Shown one piece after another: positions 34,280 through 46,479 of a DNA stretch of 64,000 nucleotides. A model generated the notes under the pieces. It searched no databases. It was not told the DNA's origin and saw only the letters and a list, made by a program, of their open reading frames with translations. The stretch comes from Euryodendron excelsum (lineage: Eukaryota > Streptophyta > Magnoliopsida > Ericales > Pentaphylacaceae). The translations under genes and the position numbers were made by a program. Every line of letters starts with the position of its first letter. The stretch's first letter is position 1. Location: NCBI GenBank assembly GCA_033060915.1, contig CM065394.1, positions 33,146,001 through 33,210,000 of the forward strand. The letters run 5' to 3'.

Positions 34280-35740
34280 CTCAAATCTTCTTCTTCGCCT
34301 CCTTCGTATCAAACAAGGCCTCCTCCTCTACTGAACGACGAACAACACACAAATGCAGCTCGAAGGCGACCTACATATCCCAATCCTGAACGATTTCCTC
34401 TGCAACAAACTGCAAAATGCACAAACAGATCAAACTTCAAAGGCAGAAATAAAAAATTTAAAAACGAAAACACAACTTTCGATTCTATTGAAGCAGAACT
34501 CAACAAGTTGTTTACGCAAAGGACGAGAGACTAGCAGGAACTGAATCTCGATCCATGGATGGAATATATCGCAGCAATATTTGGAAACAGAAACAATCAA
34601 TTCTCCACATATATAGAAATATATATATATATATATATATAGATAATATATTAGAGATAGAGTTTGAGAGGGAGAGGTAAACAGAAAAGAAAGGTTAGGA
34701 AAGACCAGGACGAGGGCTTTCTCGTGAGAGAGGAGAGAGAGAGAAAGAGGAGAGAGAGAGCCTATCGGATCGCCCTCGAACGGGAAACGTTTGTAAGCAG
34801 GAAGCCCGCCATATGTACGGTTCGTTTCTCTTCCTATTTCCTAGTGAGAGTCCAACTTTACTATGTAACAACGAACTGACACGTGAATTGCACGTGTCTG
34901 CAACTTTATTTGTTATGATGAAAACATTTTTTTACGTGACAGGTAAGTGAGTCAACCCTTTTTAAAACAGCCCTATTGTTTTACAAGAAGAGCAAATAAT
35001 TTTGGGATATTTTTAGCTTTTGATTACGTGGCAATTTTTTATGGGGCCTTCAAATTTCTTTTTACTGGTAAATAATTGTGCCGAAACACCGCTGATCTGT
35101 TTTGGATATGGGAGATCCCTGGATATAAAACTAAAAAGGAAAATAAACCATTATTTAATGAGATTTGATATTTATAAATTAAAAAAAAAACCAAAAACAG
35201 ATTTTTAGGACGGTTGTTTGGAACTCGTGAAAGGAAAATTGTAAGGAAAGTAATTGTTTAGTTGGTTTTGCAGAAAAATAAAAGAAAAGTGGTTGGGAAA
35301 TAACTCTTCCTTGTTTGAAATTCAAAGAAAATATAAAACTAAATAAAAAAAAATAACTATTAAAGTTAAAATAAGGAATGAAATGAAAAAAAAAAGTGAG
35401 AAGAAAGATATCTTTCCCCATTTTCTAGATTTTCTTCCTCTCCCTCCAAACTAGAAACCAAGCAGACAAAAAATAATAATTACTTTCTCTTCATTTCCTC
35501 AAGTTTCAAACAGCTATTAATGTCCTCATAGATTAATCGAAATCGCTAACATTACTCCTTGCCTTTTTCTTCTTTTAGAAGTTGTGTATTTGATGTTAAG
35601 GTTCTAGTCTTCTATATATGTTTTCTATTTTCCCCCCACTTTTTGTGCCAAGAAACAAAGAAAATCAAAGCAACAAATACACATCAACTTAGTCTAGCAC
35701 ACCATAATATGTCACTTTAACAATATTGGCTTGAAATAAA
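34280..35740. other. Kinase 5' flank and intergenic region
   Basis: The likely kinase leader and promoter are at 34275-34800: an (AT)n tract at about 34619-34641 and GA-rich stretches at 34663-34765. About 35210-35515 looks like a degraded inverted repeat (GGTTGTTTGGAACTCGTGAA against CTCAAGTTTCAAACAGC). No coding region is supported. Confidence 0.45.
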
Positions 35741-35760
35741 TAACCCAAACCTAAAAAAGG

Positions 35761-35883
35761 CTGGAGCTAGCCTAGTTGATAAGAGTTCTTGATCTTCCTT
35801 TAGGAGTTCGAATCCTTCCTCTCTCAAATCCCTTCTTAAATTCGGTATTTCTTGTAATTCTTTTTTATGAGCAAAAAATAAAA
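35761..35883 (+). mobile_element. tRNA-derived SINE with target-site duplication
   Basis: The internal RNA polymerase III promoter is visible: box A TAGCCTAGTTGA (35768-35779) and box B GAGTTCGAATCC (35804-35815), 24 bases apart. The tail is T-rich (TTGTAATTCTTTTTT). AACCTAAAAAAGG (35748-35760) before it and AACCTAAAAGAGG (35884-35896) after it form a 13-bp duplication with one mismatch, as expected for LINE-mediated insertion. Length is about 123 bp. Confidence 0.85.
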
Positions 35884-35899
35884 AACCTAAAAGAGGCAT

Positions 35900-37600
35900 T
35901 TCAGGAATTTTAATTTTTACATCAGCCTGAACTCCTTGAAGTAAACAACTCAAACTTAAAAAGGGCATTTCAAGAATTCCAATCCCTATGTCAGCATGAA
36001 CTCCTTTATTTGCAAGAAAGTCTATACAATTGTACCCTTATTTAAGAAAATAATACGTGGCATAGCAAATACATGTCACATCAGGTGAGATCCACTAATA
36101 AGTGAGCACAATTGTACTCTTATTTGAGAAAATAAGATGGCATGACACGACTAATGCATGTCAAATTAGGTGAGCTTACTGACAACTGGTGGGACTTAAC
36201 TGATGTGTCACACATTAATCAGAACTTGTTCAACATACATGTAATATTGCTAGTAATCCTCATGTAACTATACAATAGTTAAAATTGATATATATAAAGA
36301 TTCACCTCACATAAGCAGGTTCCACTTGTGAAAGAGAAGGGTTATTGATATAACCCTACTGGTGAGAGGAGAAGGGCTGCGGTCCTTGTGGATATAACCC
36401 CATTCTTCATGAGCCATAAAGCTGTAAATTACACATTGGTCTAAAAAGTTAATAAAGTGTTTGCTAATTTTAGGTATTCCATGAGCCATGATAGACACGT
36501 GTTATCTCAAAATCTACGAAGGATTAATTCAAAAGATTATTGGGGAAAATGCTCCTCGTCATGCCTTAAAGCCTTGTAGCAGTAGGTGGCAGCCAGAAAA
36601 AAGGCCAGCCTTGTCACAAAACAACCAAGATTTCTCACATGATTATGTCACTAAATATTTTAAAGTTTTCTCAGTGTCATATAACTCCTAGGATAATAAA
36701 AAGAGAGGAATGTTACACAAATATAAATTTTATATAAATAAAATTTTTATACATGTGGTTGTTTGCAGTCTGTCAATTTCAACCCAAAATACTCACTATT
36801 TTAGTTTCTAATTTAAAAAAAAATATCACAACCACATTAGTATGGTCTTTTTTTGTACAAAAATTATGTAGTAATAGATTTTTTTTTGTTTACCGTAATA
36901 ATAAATGTATTTATATGTTAGAACAAAATTTCAGATTATGCTTGACTAAAAGCTATTTGTTAATTTTTATATTTATATTTCTAACTCTTCAACATCAAAT
37001 CATAATTCAAAAACAAAATACCTATAAACATGCAACGTAGAAAAATAATTTTTTTTCCCTATATGGTGGCTAAATTGTGTTTACCCAAATTTTTGCTTTT
37101 CCAATTTTAAAATGTCACCTTATAAGAGTAATAGAATTTCAAACACTCTATTCCTCTATTGTTGTGATTTTATTAAATTTCATATTATGTTAAAAAGATT
37201 TAAGTTCCCTATTATTTAACAAGTCTAAAACAGTTGGAATTTACACTACGATAATATTTGAGAAGAATATATTCTATATCGTGTCCTAAATATCCTCTTC
37301 ATATATTTGTATTTTTTACAATAGATCATGTGGAGATTGAGCGTGCAAAGTTTACACTATATAATACATATTTTAACCCTAAATTTAAATCTCACATTTG
37401 CCCAAAATGCCCATTTAACTTTAAAAAATTAATAGAAAAATTGTGTAAAAAATTGAACATAAATAACGTGTTAATGAAAATGGTTTATTTATGTTTTTAT
37501 TCATTAAAAATCAAGTTAAAATTTTGTAACTAATTTTTTGATAAATAATTATGTTCTCAAAAAACAAAGCTACGTAACATAAATAAATATATTGCTTAAC
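35900..37600. other. AT-rich intergenic region, MITE-like pieces
   Basis: About 36705-36800 (AATGTTACACAAATATAAAT and a following TTTTTATACATGTGG) resembles parts of the repeats at 47880-48100 and 61470-61620. The remainder is very AT-rich, with short meaningless reading frames. Confidence 0.4.
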
Positions 37601-37619
37601 TCTCTCTCAATCTGTCTAT

Positions 37620-37666
37620 CCGTGAAAGAGTTATTCGAGGGTTTTCATTGACACTGAGGCTTGTAA

Positions 37667-37699
<33 letters not shown>

Positions 37700-37785
37700 C
37701 AGAAGCCTCTAAGTCGACGAGGTGAACCTCACTCTAATGATACTGAAACACAGCCACCGAAATTAGGGTTCAACCTACCGACACC
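37620..37785 (+). other. Putative 5' untranslated exon of the hAT gene
   Basis: Includes a (CT)n tract at 37668-37694 and a leader-like stretch ending CCGACACC before GTGAGTCC, a good splice donor. With the acceptor at 38689 this removes a 904-base intron. It could instead belong to the unknown three-exon gene at 42158. Confidence 0.4.
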
Positions 37786-38707
37786 GTGAGTCCTCCTGAT
37801 TCTCTTCTATGTACGCATGTATATATATATGTATGCTTGTGCATAGGCACGAAACGTAAATTTTCCTGTTTAGTAATTTTCCTTGGCTTTCTGAGCAGTC
37901 AAACATTGGTCTATGAATAACTTTTCCTATTTGCTGAGGAGTGCATTTGTCTTTTGGTAACTGAAAGTAAATTAAATTACATTTTATTTTCCTTAAAATT
38001 CTCTGAGCAGCCAAACTTAGCATTTGACTTTATTGTTTGTTTATCATAGACTGAGTTATAAAGAAAGTTCAGGTACTTATGTTTTAGTGGTGTTTTTTTC
38101 AAGAACTTAAATACGTTATATAGCTGTTTTTGTTGGGTATAATAGTGGGAGGTAAGGTTTTAGGAAACATAATTGGAGGGTTGAACTGCATACATTATTG
38201 ATTGGTCTGAAAATGAAGCTGTTTGGATAAGAATCTTATTGACATGCACAGAGTCTTAATTGAATTTGATTGGAGTTAGGGATTTTAATATAGAAGGTTA
38301 TATATTTTGGCTTTCCAATTTTTTTTTTTATCATTTGTGCCATATACTGATTTCAGAGCTCTAGAAGGGCTTGATTTGTTTGATTATTTTTAACGTTAGT
38401 TTGGACTGTTGAGAGTGACTAGGGGGAAAAAAGGTTTGGATTTGTAAGAGTCACAAACTGGTGATGCACCAATTGGGGGCATAGAATGTAATTAAGACTA
38501 TCATCCTTTCTGTTGGGGGGTGGTGCTTCCAATTAGCAGAGTGCTAATGTTTGTATTTATTTCGGGGTCTGTTGAATAATTTTTTTTTCAAATTGAAGTA
38601 TTCTTTTTGGAATATGATTTTGGCTTGTTATGTTTTAGATTGTAACTTTTGTTTTTTTTTTTTTTTTTGTATTTTTTTTTTGGTTTTAGGAAAATACTTT
38701 TTGAAAG

Positions 38708-40995
38708 ATGTCTTCTACGGGTTGTAGTAGCGCGCACACAGTTTCTGATGTTGATGAAGGCAAACCGCTTTGGAGATATGTAACGAAGTTGGAAAAAATT
38801 GGAAAAGGAGGGGGGAATTACACATTTCAATGCAACTTCTGCCGCAATGTACATAAGGGTTCATACACTAGGGTAAGGGCACATTTAATGAAAATTAAGA
38901 ATGTGGGGATAGTGGTGTGTCCCAAAGTGGAAAGTAAGGATATTGCTGAATTCCAAAGAGCATTGGAGGAAGCGGAGTTGAGAATAAACAATTCTCATCC
39001 AAAGAAAGTTCCTTTGCCTCCTCCTAGTGCATCATTTTGTGGCATAAGTTATATTCAAGCACAAGAGGCTCATGAATCAAAAAAGAGGAAGGCAAGCACT
39101 AGTGGAAGTGAAAGTGATGAGCCCCTTGTGAAGGCTTTCAACCATGAGGCTCGGGAACAACTAGATAGTGAGATTGCTAGGATGTTCTACTCAGCAGGTT
39201 TGCCATTTCAGTTAGCAAGAAATCCTTACTATGTTAGTTCCTACACTTACGCTGCAAATAACAACATACCAGGATATTTACCACCTGGGTACAATTTGTT
39301 GAAAACCACTTTGCTTCAAAGGGAGAGGGCAAATATTGATAGATTGTTACAACCTATTAGAGACACATGGAAGGAGAAAGGTGTGAGCATTGTTAGTGAT
39401 GGTTGGAGTGACTCCCAAAGAAGGCCCTTAATTAATTTTATGGCAGTGACAGAAGGTGGACCTATGTTTCTTAAAGCAGTTGATTGTTCCGAGGAAACAA
39501 AAGATAAGTATTTTATTGCCAACGTGATGAAGGAAGTAATCATGGAGGTTGGGCCTCAAAACGTAGTCCAAGTGATCACGGACAATGCTCCAAATTGCAA
39601 GGCAGCGGGGCAACTAATTGAAGCACAATTTCCTCACATCCTATGGACACCTTGTTTTGTGCACACCCTAAATAGTGTCTTAGAGAATATTTGTGCAGCA
39701 AAGAATGTTGAGAATAATTCCATCACATATGGAGAATGTAGGTGGATTAGTGATGTTGTGGGAGATGTAATGATGATAAAACATTTCATCACTAATCATT
39801 CCATGAGGTTGGCAATATACACTGAATTTGTGCCTTTGAAGCTACTTTCAGTTGTTGATACGCGCTTTGCTTCCTCGATTGTGGTGCTTAAAAGGTTCAA
39901 GCTTATAAAGCATAGTCTCCAAGCAATGGTAATTGGTGATAAATGGGCTTGTTATAGGAAGAATGATGTTGGAAAGGCAAAGTTTGTAAAGGGTAAGGTG
40001 TTGGATGACATATGGTGGGATAGTATCAACTACATTCTTTCATTTACAACACCAATTTATGACATGCTTAGAGATTGTAACACGGATAAACCTTGTCTTC
40101 ACTTGGTTTATGACATGTGGCATACAATGATAGAAAAAGTGAAGATGATAATATATAGGCATGAGAGGAAGCGGCTGGAAGAGGAGTCTATCTTTTTTGA
40201 CGTAGTGCACCAAATTCTTGTAGACCTATGGAACAAGAACAATACTCCGCTACATTTCTTGGCACATTCACTAAATCCAAGGTGATTTCAAAACTTAATT
40301 CATAGTTTTTATTAATTTAGGCTTAATAGCATTCACGTAATGGATTATTGTTACACTTTTTGCATTGTAGGTATTATAGCGACGAGTGGCTTCATGAGGA
40401 TCCAAATAGAATTCCTCCATACAAGAATGAGGAGGTCTCACGTGAGAGAAACAAGTGCTTGAAAAAGTATTTTGATGATCAAAAGGAGTGCACTAAAGCA
40501 ATGATAGAGTGTGCCAATTTCTCAACCAACACAGGGTCATTTGCTGATTTTGATTCCATTCAAGCTAGATCGAATTTGGACTCTCACACTTGGTGGGTTT
40601 TACATGGTGCATTTGCACCCAGGCTTCAAAAGTTGGCTTTGAAGCTACTTGTGCAACCAGTGTCCTCGTCATGTTGTGAGAGGAATTGGAGTACGTTCTC
40701 TTTTATCAATTCGGTGAGAAGAGACAAAATGTCACCACAACGTGCGGAGGACTTGGTTTTTGTTCACAACAATCTCCGCCTTTTATCAAGGAGAACCCGC
40801 CAATACTATCATGGAGAGACCAAGATGTGGGATATTGCTGGAGACAAGTTTGAACAACTTGACGGTGTTGGGATACTTGAGGTTGCCAACCTCTCACTTG
40901 ATGAACCCGAATTGGAGGTTATGCTATTTACTGATGATGGAGGAGAAGGCCAAGGTGATGGTGGTGATTACTTGGTTGAAGTTGGGTCCACTTGA
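38708..40995 (+). CDS. hAT-superfamily transposase or domesticated relative, intact, 2 coding exons
   Basis: Coding exons 38708-40281 and 40371-40995 (AG before GTGATT; TTGTAG before GTATTATAGC) join in frame to 732 residues with no stop. The N-terminal BED-type zinc finger has C42, C45, H59 and C71. The RNase-H-like core has SDGWSD (D231), VITDNAPNCKAAG (D292) and the hAT CFVH motif (316-319). The C-terminal hAT dimerisation region has WWVLHGAFAPRLQKLALKLL and SSCCERNWSTFSFI. A likely untranslated first exon (to 37785, donor GTGAGT) and an intron up to TTTTAG (38689) precede it, and AATAAAA lies downstream near 41183. An intact frame with introns suggests either a recently active element or a host-adopted gene. 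I could not find terminal inverted repeats or an 8-bp duplication. Confidence 0.85.
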
Positions 40996-40999
40996 AGCT

Positions 41000-42155
41000 T
41001 ATGAAGGCTCTCTTTTTGTTTTTTATTTTCATTTGGTGTTCTTTTGTGCATGTTGGATGTTGATTTATGTTTTTTAGATTGTAATGATGTATTTGGTGAT
41101 GATCTTCTCTAACTTGATGGATGATCTATCCACTGTTGAACTTAAATCCTTTTCACTTTTGGGGTGTAATGGTTTATGATTAATAAAATAGTGTTTTGAA
41201 TGTTGAATGATGGCTACATTATGGATTGAATCGTGTTTTTTTTATGTTGAATGAATGATATTTTTTAAAATATTTTTATGGTTACATGTGTAAACATAAT
41301 TACATAGAAAGTAAAAATAAATAATGTTTTTTTGCCATATTCTGTGTCCATATCCTTTCTTTTTTTAAAAATTACTGTCTCATCTCCTCTCTACTCATGT
41401 CATGTATGTGGCCTTGCTTCTTAGGCAACTAGATATTGTTTTTAAACATACTGTTATATGGTTAAAACTTTGATAATGTGATTAAGGAGATTAGAGTTAC
41501 TTCTAGAATATGGACAAATCGATGAATAAGCAACCCCCCCACCCCCGGTGCAGAAAAAAAAAAGAAGAGGAGAAAACAAACAGTGAGAGAAACTATCTGT
41601 TCAGGGAATATTCGTAGCGGCCAATTGTAAAGAGTTAGTATCATAAACTTTGTCTAGTATAGCATGGATTGATCACTTTGGGAATTTGTGGTTTTGCTTC
41701 CCTGTTTTAGATTACGGTATTGAACATTAGAAACTAAAAGTTCGATGAGAAAGAACTATATACTATAGAAAGTACAGTCGCATTGATCACATCGCGTATC
41801 TATTTCTCACGTGTTAAACTTCTTGTGTTTATTAGAAGTATAGATCCCAGGAAAAGCAAAGGAGTCCTAGGGTGAGAAATCTCTTATGGGGTGGTTTTGT
41901 GAAGTTACAAAGATAATTGGATATATAGGTAGTTGTAGGACCCAGGCATGCATAAGAGAGGGAGTTTTGGGGGGTAAAGGCACAGAAACTCTTATGGGAC
42001 ACAATTTAATATATTACTACATGTTTTTTAATTTTTATAAACACTCTTCATTGTCTGTTGAAAGTTTTGACTGCATAAATTGTAGGAAATAATGGGTGTG
42101 CCTCATTCATACGTTTGCTCATGACTGATTGAAAGGTATTTCATGCAATCCTAGA
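41000..42155. other. 3' flank of the hAT gene; nothing recognised
   Basis: The hAT 3' UTR with a polyadenylation-like AATAAAA near 41183, then AT-rich sequence with a short C-rich run (about 41531-41549). Possible upstream exons of the next small gene may hide here but cannot be supported. Confidence 0.4.
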
Positions 42156-42157
42156 TC

Positions 42158-42860
42158 ATGGCGGTCAAGAAAATTATCGAAGATGTACAAGAAAAAGACG
42201 ATTATACATGTGGATTCCAAATATTGATTCAAAATGGAAGGGTTTGGAAAGGTGAAAGTACTTTTGTGGAGAACAAGGTCATTGAAGATGTTTTCTTCTT
42301 GTCATGCTTAGCAAGGTAGCCTTCTTTCTTTGGAAATTTATGATTTTCTTATTCTTCTGAGTCTAGAATGTTATATTAATATGCGAACAGTGGTAGTGTA
42401 TGCTATGGCCATATTGCTTTGATAATTGCTGTTGTTTATATTATTTTCATTCCTGTAATCTCTTTGACTATATTGCTTTGGTAATGGTTGTTGATGTGGA
42501 TATTAATCTAATATCCTATCTTTTTGTTTCTTGCAGTTATTTTGCATGCATTGTCTGCTTGAGACAATGATATTTTAGGGTTTATCCATATATAACTGGT
42601 TTTTTCATTCTGATCATATTTTTCTTTTTTTTTTTGTTATATCTACAGAGTAAAACTTTGGGCTCAAGTAGGAACTCATCCACACAGGTATTTGTTGTTG
42701 CATAATGCTTAGTACTTATTGTGTATTTTCATGTACTACCTTATTCCTTGTGATTTCCAACAGGACAATAATTATGGATATGCTTGAACCGCCTGGATCT
42801 ACAGCTCAACAAACATCTAATCCTACTCTTGCACCTGAAGCTCCTGTGCAAGCACCATGA
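42158..42860 (+). CDS. Predicted three-exon small protein, family unknown
   Basis: Exons 42158-42315, 42649-42687 and 42764-42860 use AAG before GTAGCC, CTACAG before AGTAAAAC, ACAG before GTATTT and CAACAG before GACAAT. All three join with exact phase to an uninterrupted 97-residue protein: MAVKKIIEDVQEKDDYTCGF at the start, GRVWKGESTFVENKVIEDVF in the middle, a 13-residue middle exon (VKLWAQVGTHPHR), and a Pro/Ala/Thr-rich end, PEAPVQAP. No signal peptide or membrane segment is seen and I recognise no domain. The pre-ATG sequence CCTAG could itself be an acceptor, so non-coding or coding exons may lie upstream. It could be a real small gene, the tail of a larger one, or a gene fragment carried by a transposon. 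Confidence 0.45.
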
Positions 42861-43070
42861 GTTAAAATGAAAAGCATCTGTATAAATACTTTTTTTTGTC
42901 TTTCACAAGTACAAGATTCTGCCTAATGTCATTTCTTTGTTGGTTGGTCCAACTATAGCAAACGTTCGCTATGCAGGCCCCAATAGCAACTTTGCTGCTT
43001 CCAATGTGATTTATTTGTAATACAGACTCTAAGCATACAATATATATAAGCCGTAGAGCAAAGATTGTAA

Positions 43071-43440
43071 TCATAGAAACCCCAAAGACCTTCCGTGTCC
43101 TCGCCAAATATCATGCCATAACCTAACTCTAGTACCATTGCCCACTTTGAAGAACATGAGATTCAAGAATTTGTCCCACACGTTCATAATACCTTTCCAT
43201 ATTCCCACCCCATGAGCTCCTCTTACCAGTCCATTTGACCAATCTCTCCAACCACTATATATCTCAAACAGTTCTCTCCACAAGATCTCGCTTTTTATTC
43301 CAAACTTATAAATCATAAAAATTCCTGAATAGAGGATTTTGCATTCTGGAAATGCTATGATTGACGATATCAATCTGATTAATAGCAAGCATGTGTCATG
43401 ATGGGCAATACCCATTGAATGCTACCTTAGAAACTTGTTT
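43071..43440 (-). mobile_element. LINE fragment (reverse-transcriptase downstream region)
   Basis: The minus-strand frame contains LWRELFEIYSGWRDWSNG, VRGAHGVGIWKGIMNVWDKF and FFKVGNGTRVRLWHDIWRG, the usual plant L1 sequence between reverse transcriptase and the zinc-binding tail. No further LINE domain is attached on either side, so this is a short remnant. It is a different fragment from that at 27.5-28.3 kb. Confidence 0.75.
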
Positions 43441-43449
43441 CCAACATTG

Positions 43450-43748
43450 ATGAGATGCTTCAATTAGAGAATGTTTGAGAGGAACTTGTATAGCTTCACT
43501 GAGGGAGTGTCTTAAAGGAACTTATATTCATTTAGTTCTGCACTTCTTTTTAGGTGATACATGCTGGTAATCTGAAATGGAAGTTGATGTTGTTGTCCAG
43601 AGTTTTATGAAAGCGGCATAACGGCATCAGAAATTCATTAGCGCTAGATCATCTTGGATGAATTTTACACTCATGATTGGATGTCCATGGGCTTAATAGT
43701 CTTCTAATTATCCAAGAAGGCTAGGTTGGGATTGTGCAGTGCAGTTTG

Positions 43749-43784
<36 letters not shown>

Positions 43785-44796
43785 ACAATTCTCGGCCCTT
43801 TTGATTTTTGTGTTTTCTAAACTTGTAGCAATATGCATTTACGTTCTCTAAATGAATTCTAATTAGGATCCGTGGTTCTATTTTTATCAATATTTTTCCT
43901 GTAAATAATGCAGAAGGCCAGAAATGGCCTTAACTTGTGCTTTCAACAGATATAGTAGGAGTTGTTTGGGTTAGTGGTTCTTTACCTGGGTTGATTTTGG
44001 TTGGCTTTAAGGGGGTGTGTGTTTAGATTCTCTATCAAAAATAAAAAAAAGGAAGCAAAGATGAAAGATGTAGTAGCTCTTGATGATTTTTATTTGCATT
44101 TCTACTTTTTGGTGCTACCGGCTATGCGGCTTGTGCTGGTATTAGATTGAAAGATCTGTGATATCCTTTGAATTACAAGAGGAGAAAACTTTCTAAAGAA
44201 GTTGAAGCATTTTGAAGTTCTAATCTTGGTTTTCGATCACTAGTTTCTTTACGAAAGAGACAAAATCTGCTGCATTTTGATGCATAATAAAATTTTGCTT
44301 CAACTCCTTTCTTCTTTTTGGAACAGATAATCCATTCCTGATGTGATCCAATGATTTGATTGAGGCCAGCAATAAGCTTTAGATTCAGAACCCAGCAGTT
44401 GCCAAATTATGATGGTAGGGATCAACAAGTATATTGCTCCTCTCTCTCTGTTCTGATCAAATTCAGCAGCATTCCATCGAGATGATACTGTATGGCAAAA
44501 ATCTTTGCTAATTTATTTGTCAGTTGATCCAAATTGCATGAAGATTCTATTAACGAGCACGCAAAGAAGTGATGATGTTTTCTTTCAAAACCATCAGGAA
44601 GGTAATTCCACAATCACAAAATTGATGGTTTTGAGCAAAATCACTTGGTAGTCACGTCAAATTTTCTTGATCCATCAAGCAAGATTGCAATTTGCAATGC
44701 TGTGAAAGTAATTTGGAACTACATTATTGCAGGGCAAAGATCAATAAATAGCATTCAGGGAGATGATCCCAGCATTCATCTTGAGCTACACGTAAC

Positions 44797-44831
<35 letters not shown>

Positions 44832-44935
44832 CCATGTTGATCTACATATTTTGGTTTTTTCAACCAAACATTGACGAAGCAGATAACACCATTCCTGAAA
44901 CACGAGAACAAACAAAAGTACAAAGAGGAGTGTAA
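43450..44935. other. Intergenic, unclassified
   Basis: Contains a TG microsatellite (about 43748-43784) and a GA microsatellite (44801-44828). Short frames near 44420-44935 have no clear protein resemblance. Confidence 0.4.
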
Positions 44936-44939
44936 AAAA

Positions 44940-45195
44940 ATTATACTTCACCTTGTTGTAATTTGAGTGAAATTTAAATGGCCTTCTTGTGGCTTAAAAA
45001 GGTAAAATAGCCTATTTAAAATTTTATTTTGAGGAGATAAAATGACCAAAAATAAAACTGTGATAAAATCACGGTTAATAAATTAACAGTTCCTATCTAT
45101 TTTATAATTAATAGGTTATATGTTCATTTTTAAACAACACGCAAGTTACGTAATTTTTGTTTAAAATACAAAAGGATAAACTGTAATTACCCAAA
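44940..45195. mobile_element. Degraded long-TIR MITE copy
   Basis: The left part (GTTGTAATTTGAGTGAAATT, GGCCTTCTTGTGGCTTAAAA) and the right part (TATGTTCATTTTTAAACAAC, AAACTGTAATTACCC) are inverted relatives of the 8440-8890 element, with internal deletion. Its right end is copied into the tandem duplication that follows. Confidence 0.65.
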
Positions 45196-46477
45196 AGAAC
45201 AAACCATAACATAATAATTTGAACAAACTAGCTTGGTTATTCTTTCAAATCTACTTGCTGTCTTTGAGTAATTTCGTGCAAGCTAAGTACAGCGTATATA
45301 TCAAGATCCGCTAGTTAAGACATATATATACAAATAGATTTATTGTAAAAACTGTCTTCTGATTGGCTTTCTTATCACTTTCTGCCAAAAACCGCCTCTT
45401 GAGGCTTGAGAGACTTCGCTGAATATATCTATTAACCCATATAAAAGCGAGAATACCAATAGGATTTTTCTTTGAAAGTGAATTACCAATACACCCTGGA
45501 TGTTGGTATCTATCACATACAAAATTGTCCTTTTTATATGCATAATAGTAAATGGTAAGAGACAACTGAGACTCACCATACGAATTGGTACATTTGCTGC
45601 ATACCAAATTGGTACATTTGCTGCATACGAGATTGCACCTTTGTCAAATTACGAACCCATCATATGAATGAATGCCACCATCTTTTTTCACTGCCGCAAA
45701 AATATTTTTTTGTACGATAATTATTATTCTAATACTCTAATAGTCTACAATGTTTTCACATGTGACAGGTAACATTAACACAATGCACACTCTATCAACT
45801 TATACATTAAGCAATCATACAAAGTAATTTTTGTTTAAAATACAAAATGATAAAGTGTAATTATCTAAAAGAACAAACCATGACATAACAATATGAGCAA
45901 ACTGGCTTGGTTATACTTTCAAATCCACTTGCTGTCTTGAGTAATTTTCGTGCAAACTAAGTACAGCGTAGATATCAAGATCCACTAGTTAAGACATATA
46001 TATACAAATGGATTTATTGTAAAGACTGTCTTCCGGTTGGCTTTCTTATCACTTTCTGCCAAAAATAACCTCTTGAGTCTTGAGAGACTTTGCTGGATAT
46101 ATCTATTAACCGATATAAAAGTGAGAATAGTAATAGGACTTTTCTTCGACATTGAATTACCAATATGCCCTTGATGTTGGTATCTATCGCATACAAAATT
46201 ATCTTTTTATATGCATAATCATAAATGGTAAGGAACAAATGAGACCCACCATACGTATTGATACATTTGCTGCATACGAGATTGCACGTTTACCAAATCA
46301 TGGACCCATCATATGAATGAATGCCATCATCTTTTTTCATCATCACAAAAGTGTTCTCTTATACGACAATTATTACTCTAATACTCTAATAGCCTACAAT
46401 GTTCCCACATGTGACAGGTCACATTAACACAATGCACACCCTATCAACTTATACATTAAGCAACCATATAAAGTAAG
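45150..46477. repeat. Tandem duplication, two copies of about 650-675 bp
   Basis: Copy 1 (about 45150-45825) and copy 2 (about 45826-46477) both begin GTAATTTTTGTTTAAAATAC and both contain ATATCAAGATCC, TAAGACATATATATACAAAT, TTGGCTTTCTTATCACTTTC, GCATACGAGATTGCAC and TATCAACTTATACATTAAGC. The copies differ by substitutions and small indels, with an extra short repeat (TTGGTACATTTGCTGCATAC) in copy 1. No intact gene lies in either. The left breakpoint is inside a MITE end. Confidence 0.88.
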
Positions 46478-46479
46478 GT

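Noticed and set aside
35761..35883. Functional tRNA gene
   Set aside because: Only the A and B boxes are tRNA-like; there is no cloverleaf, and a 13-bp target duplication marks it as a SINE.
44645..44935. 96-residue plus-strand frame
   Set aside because: Contains a GA microsatellite run and shows no known domain; not convincing.
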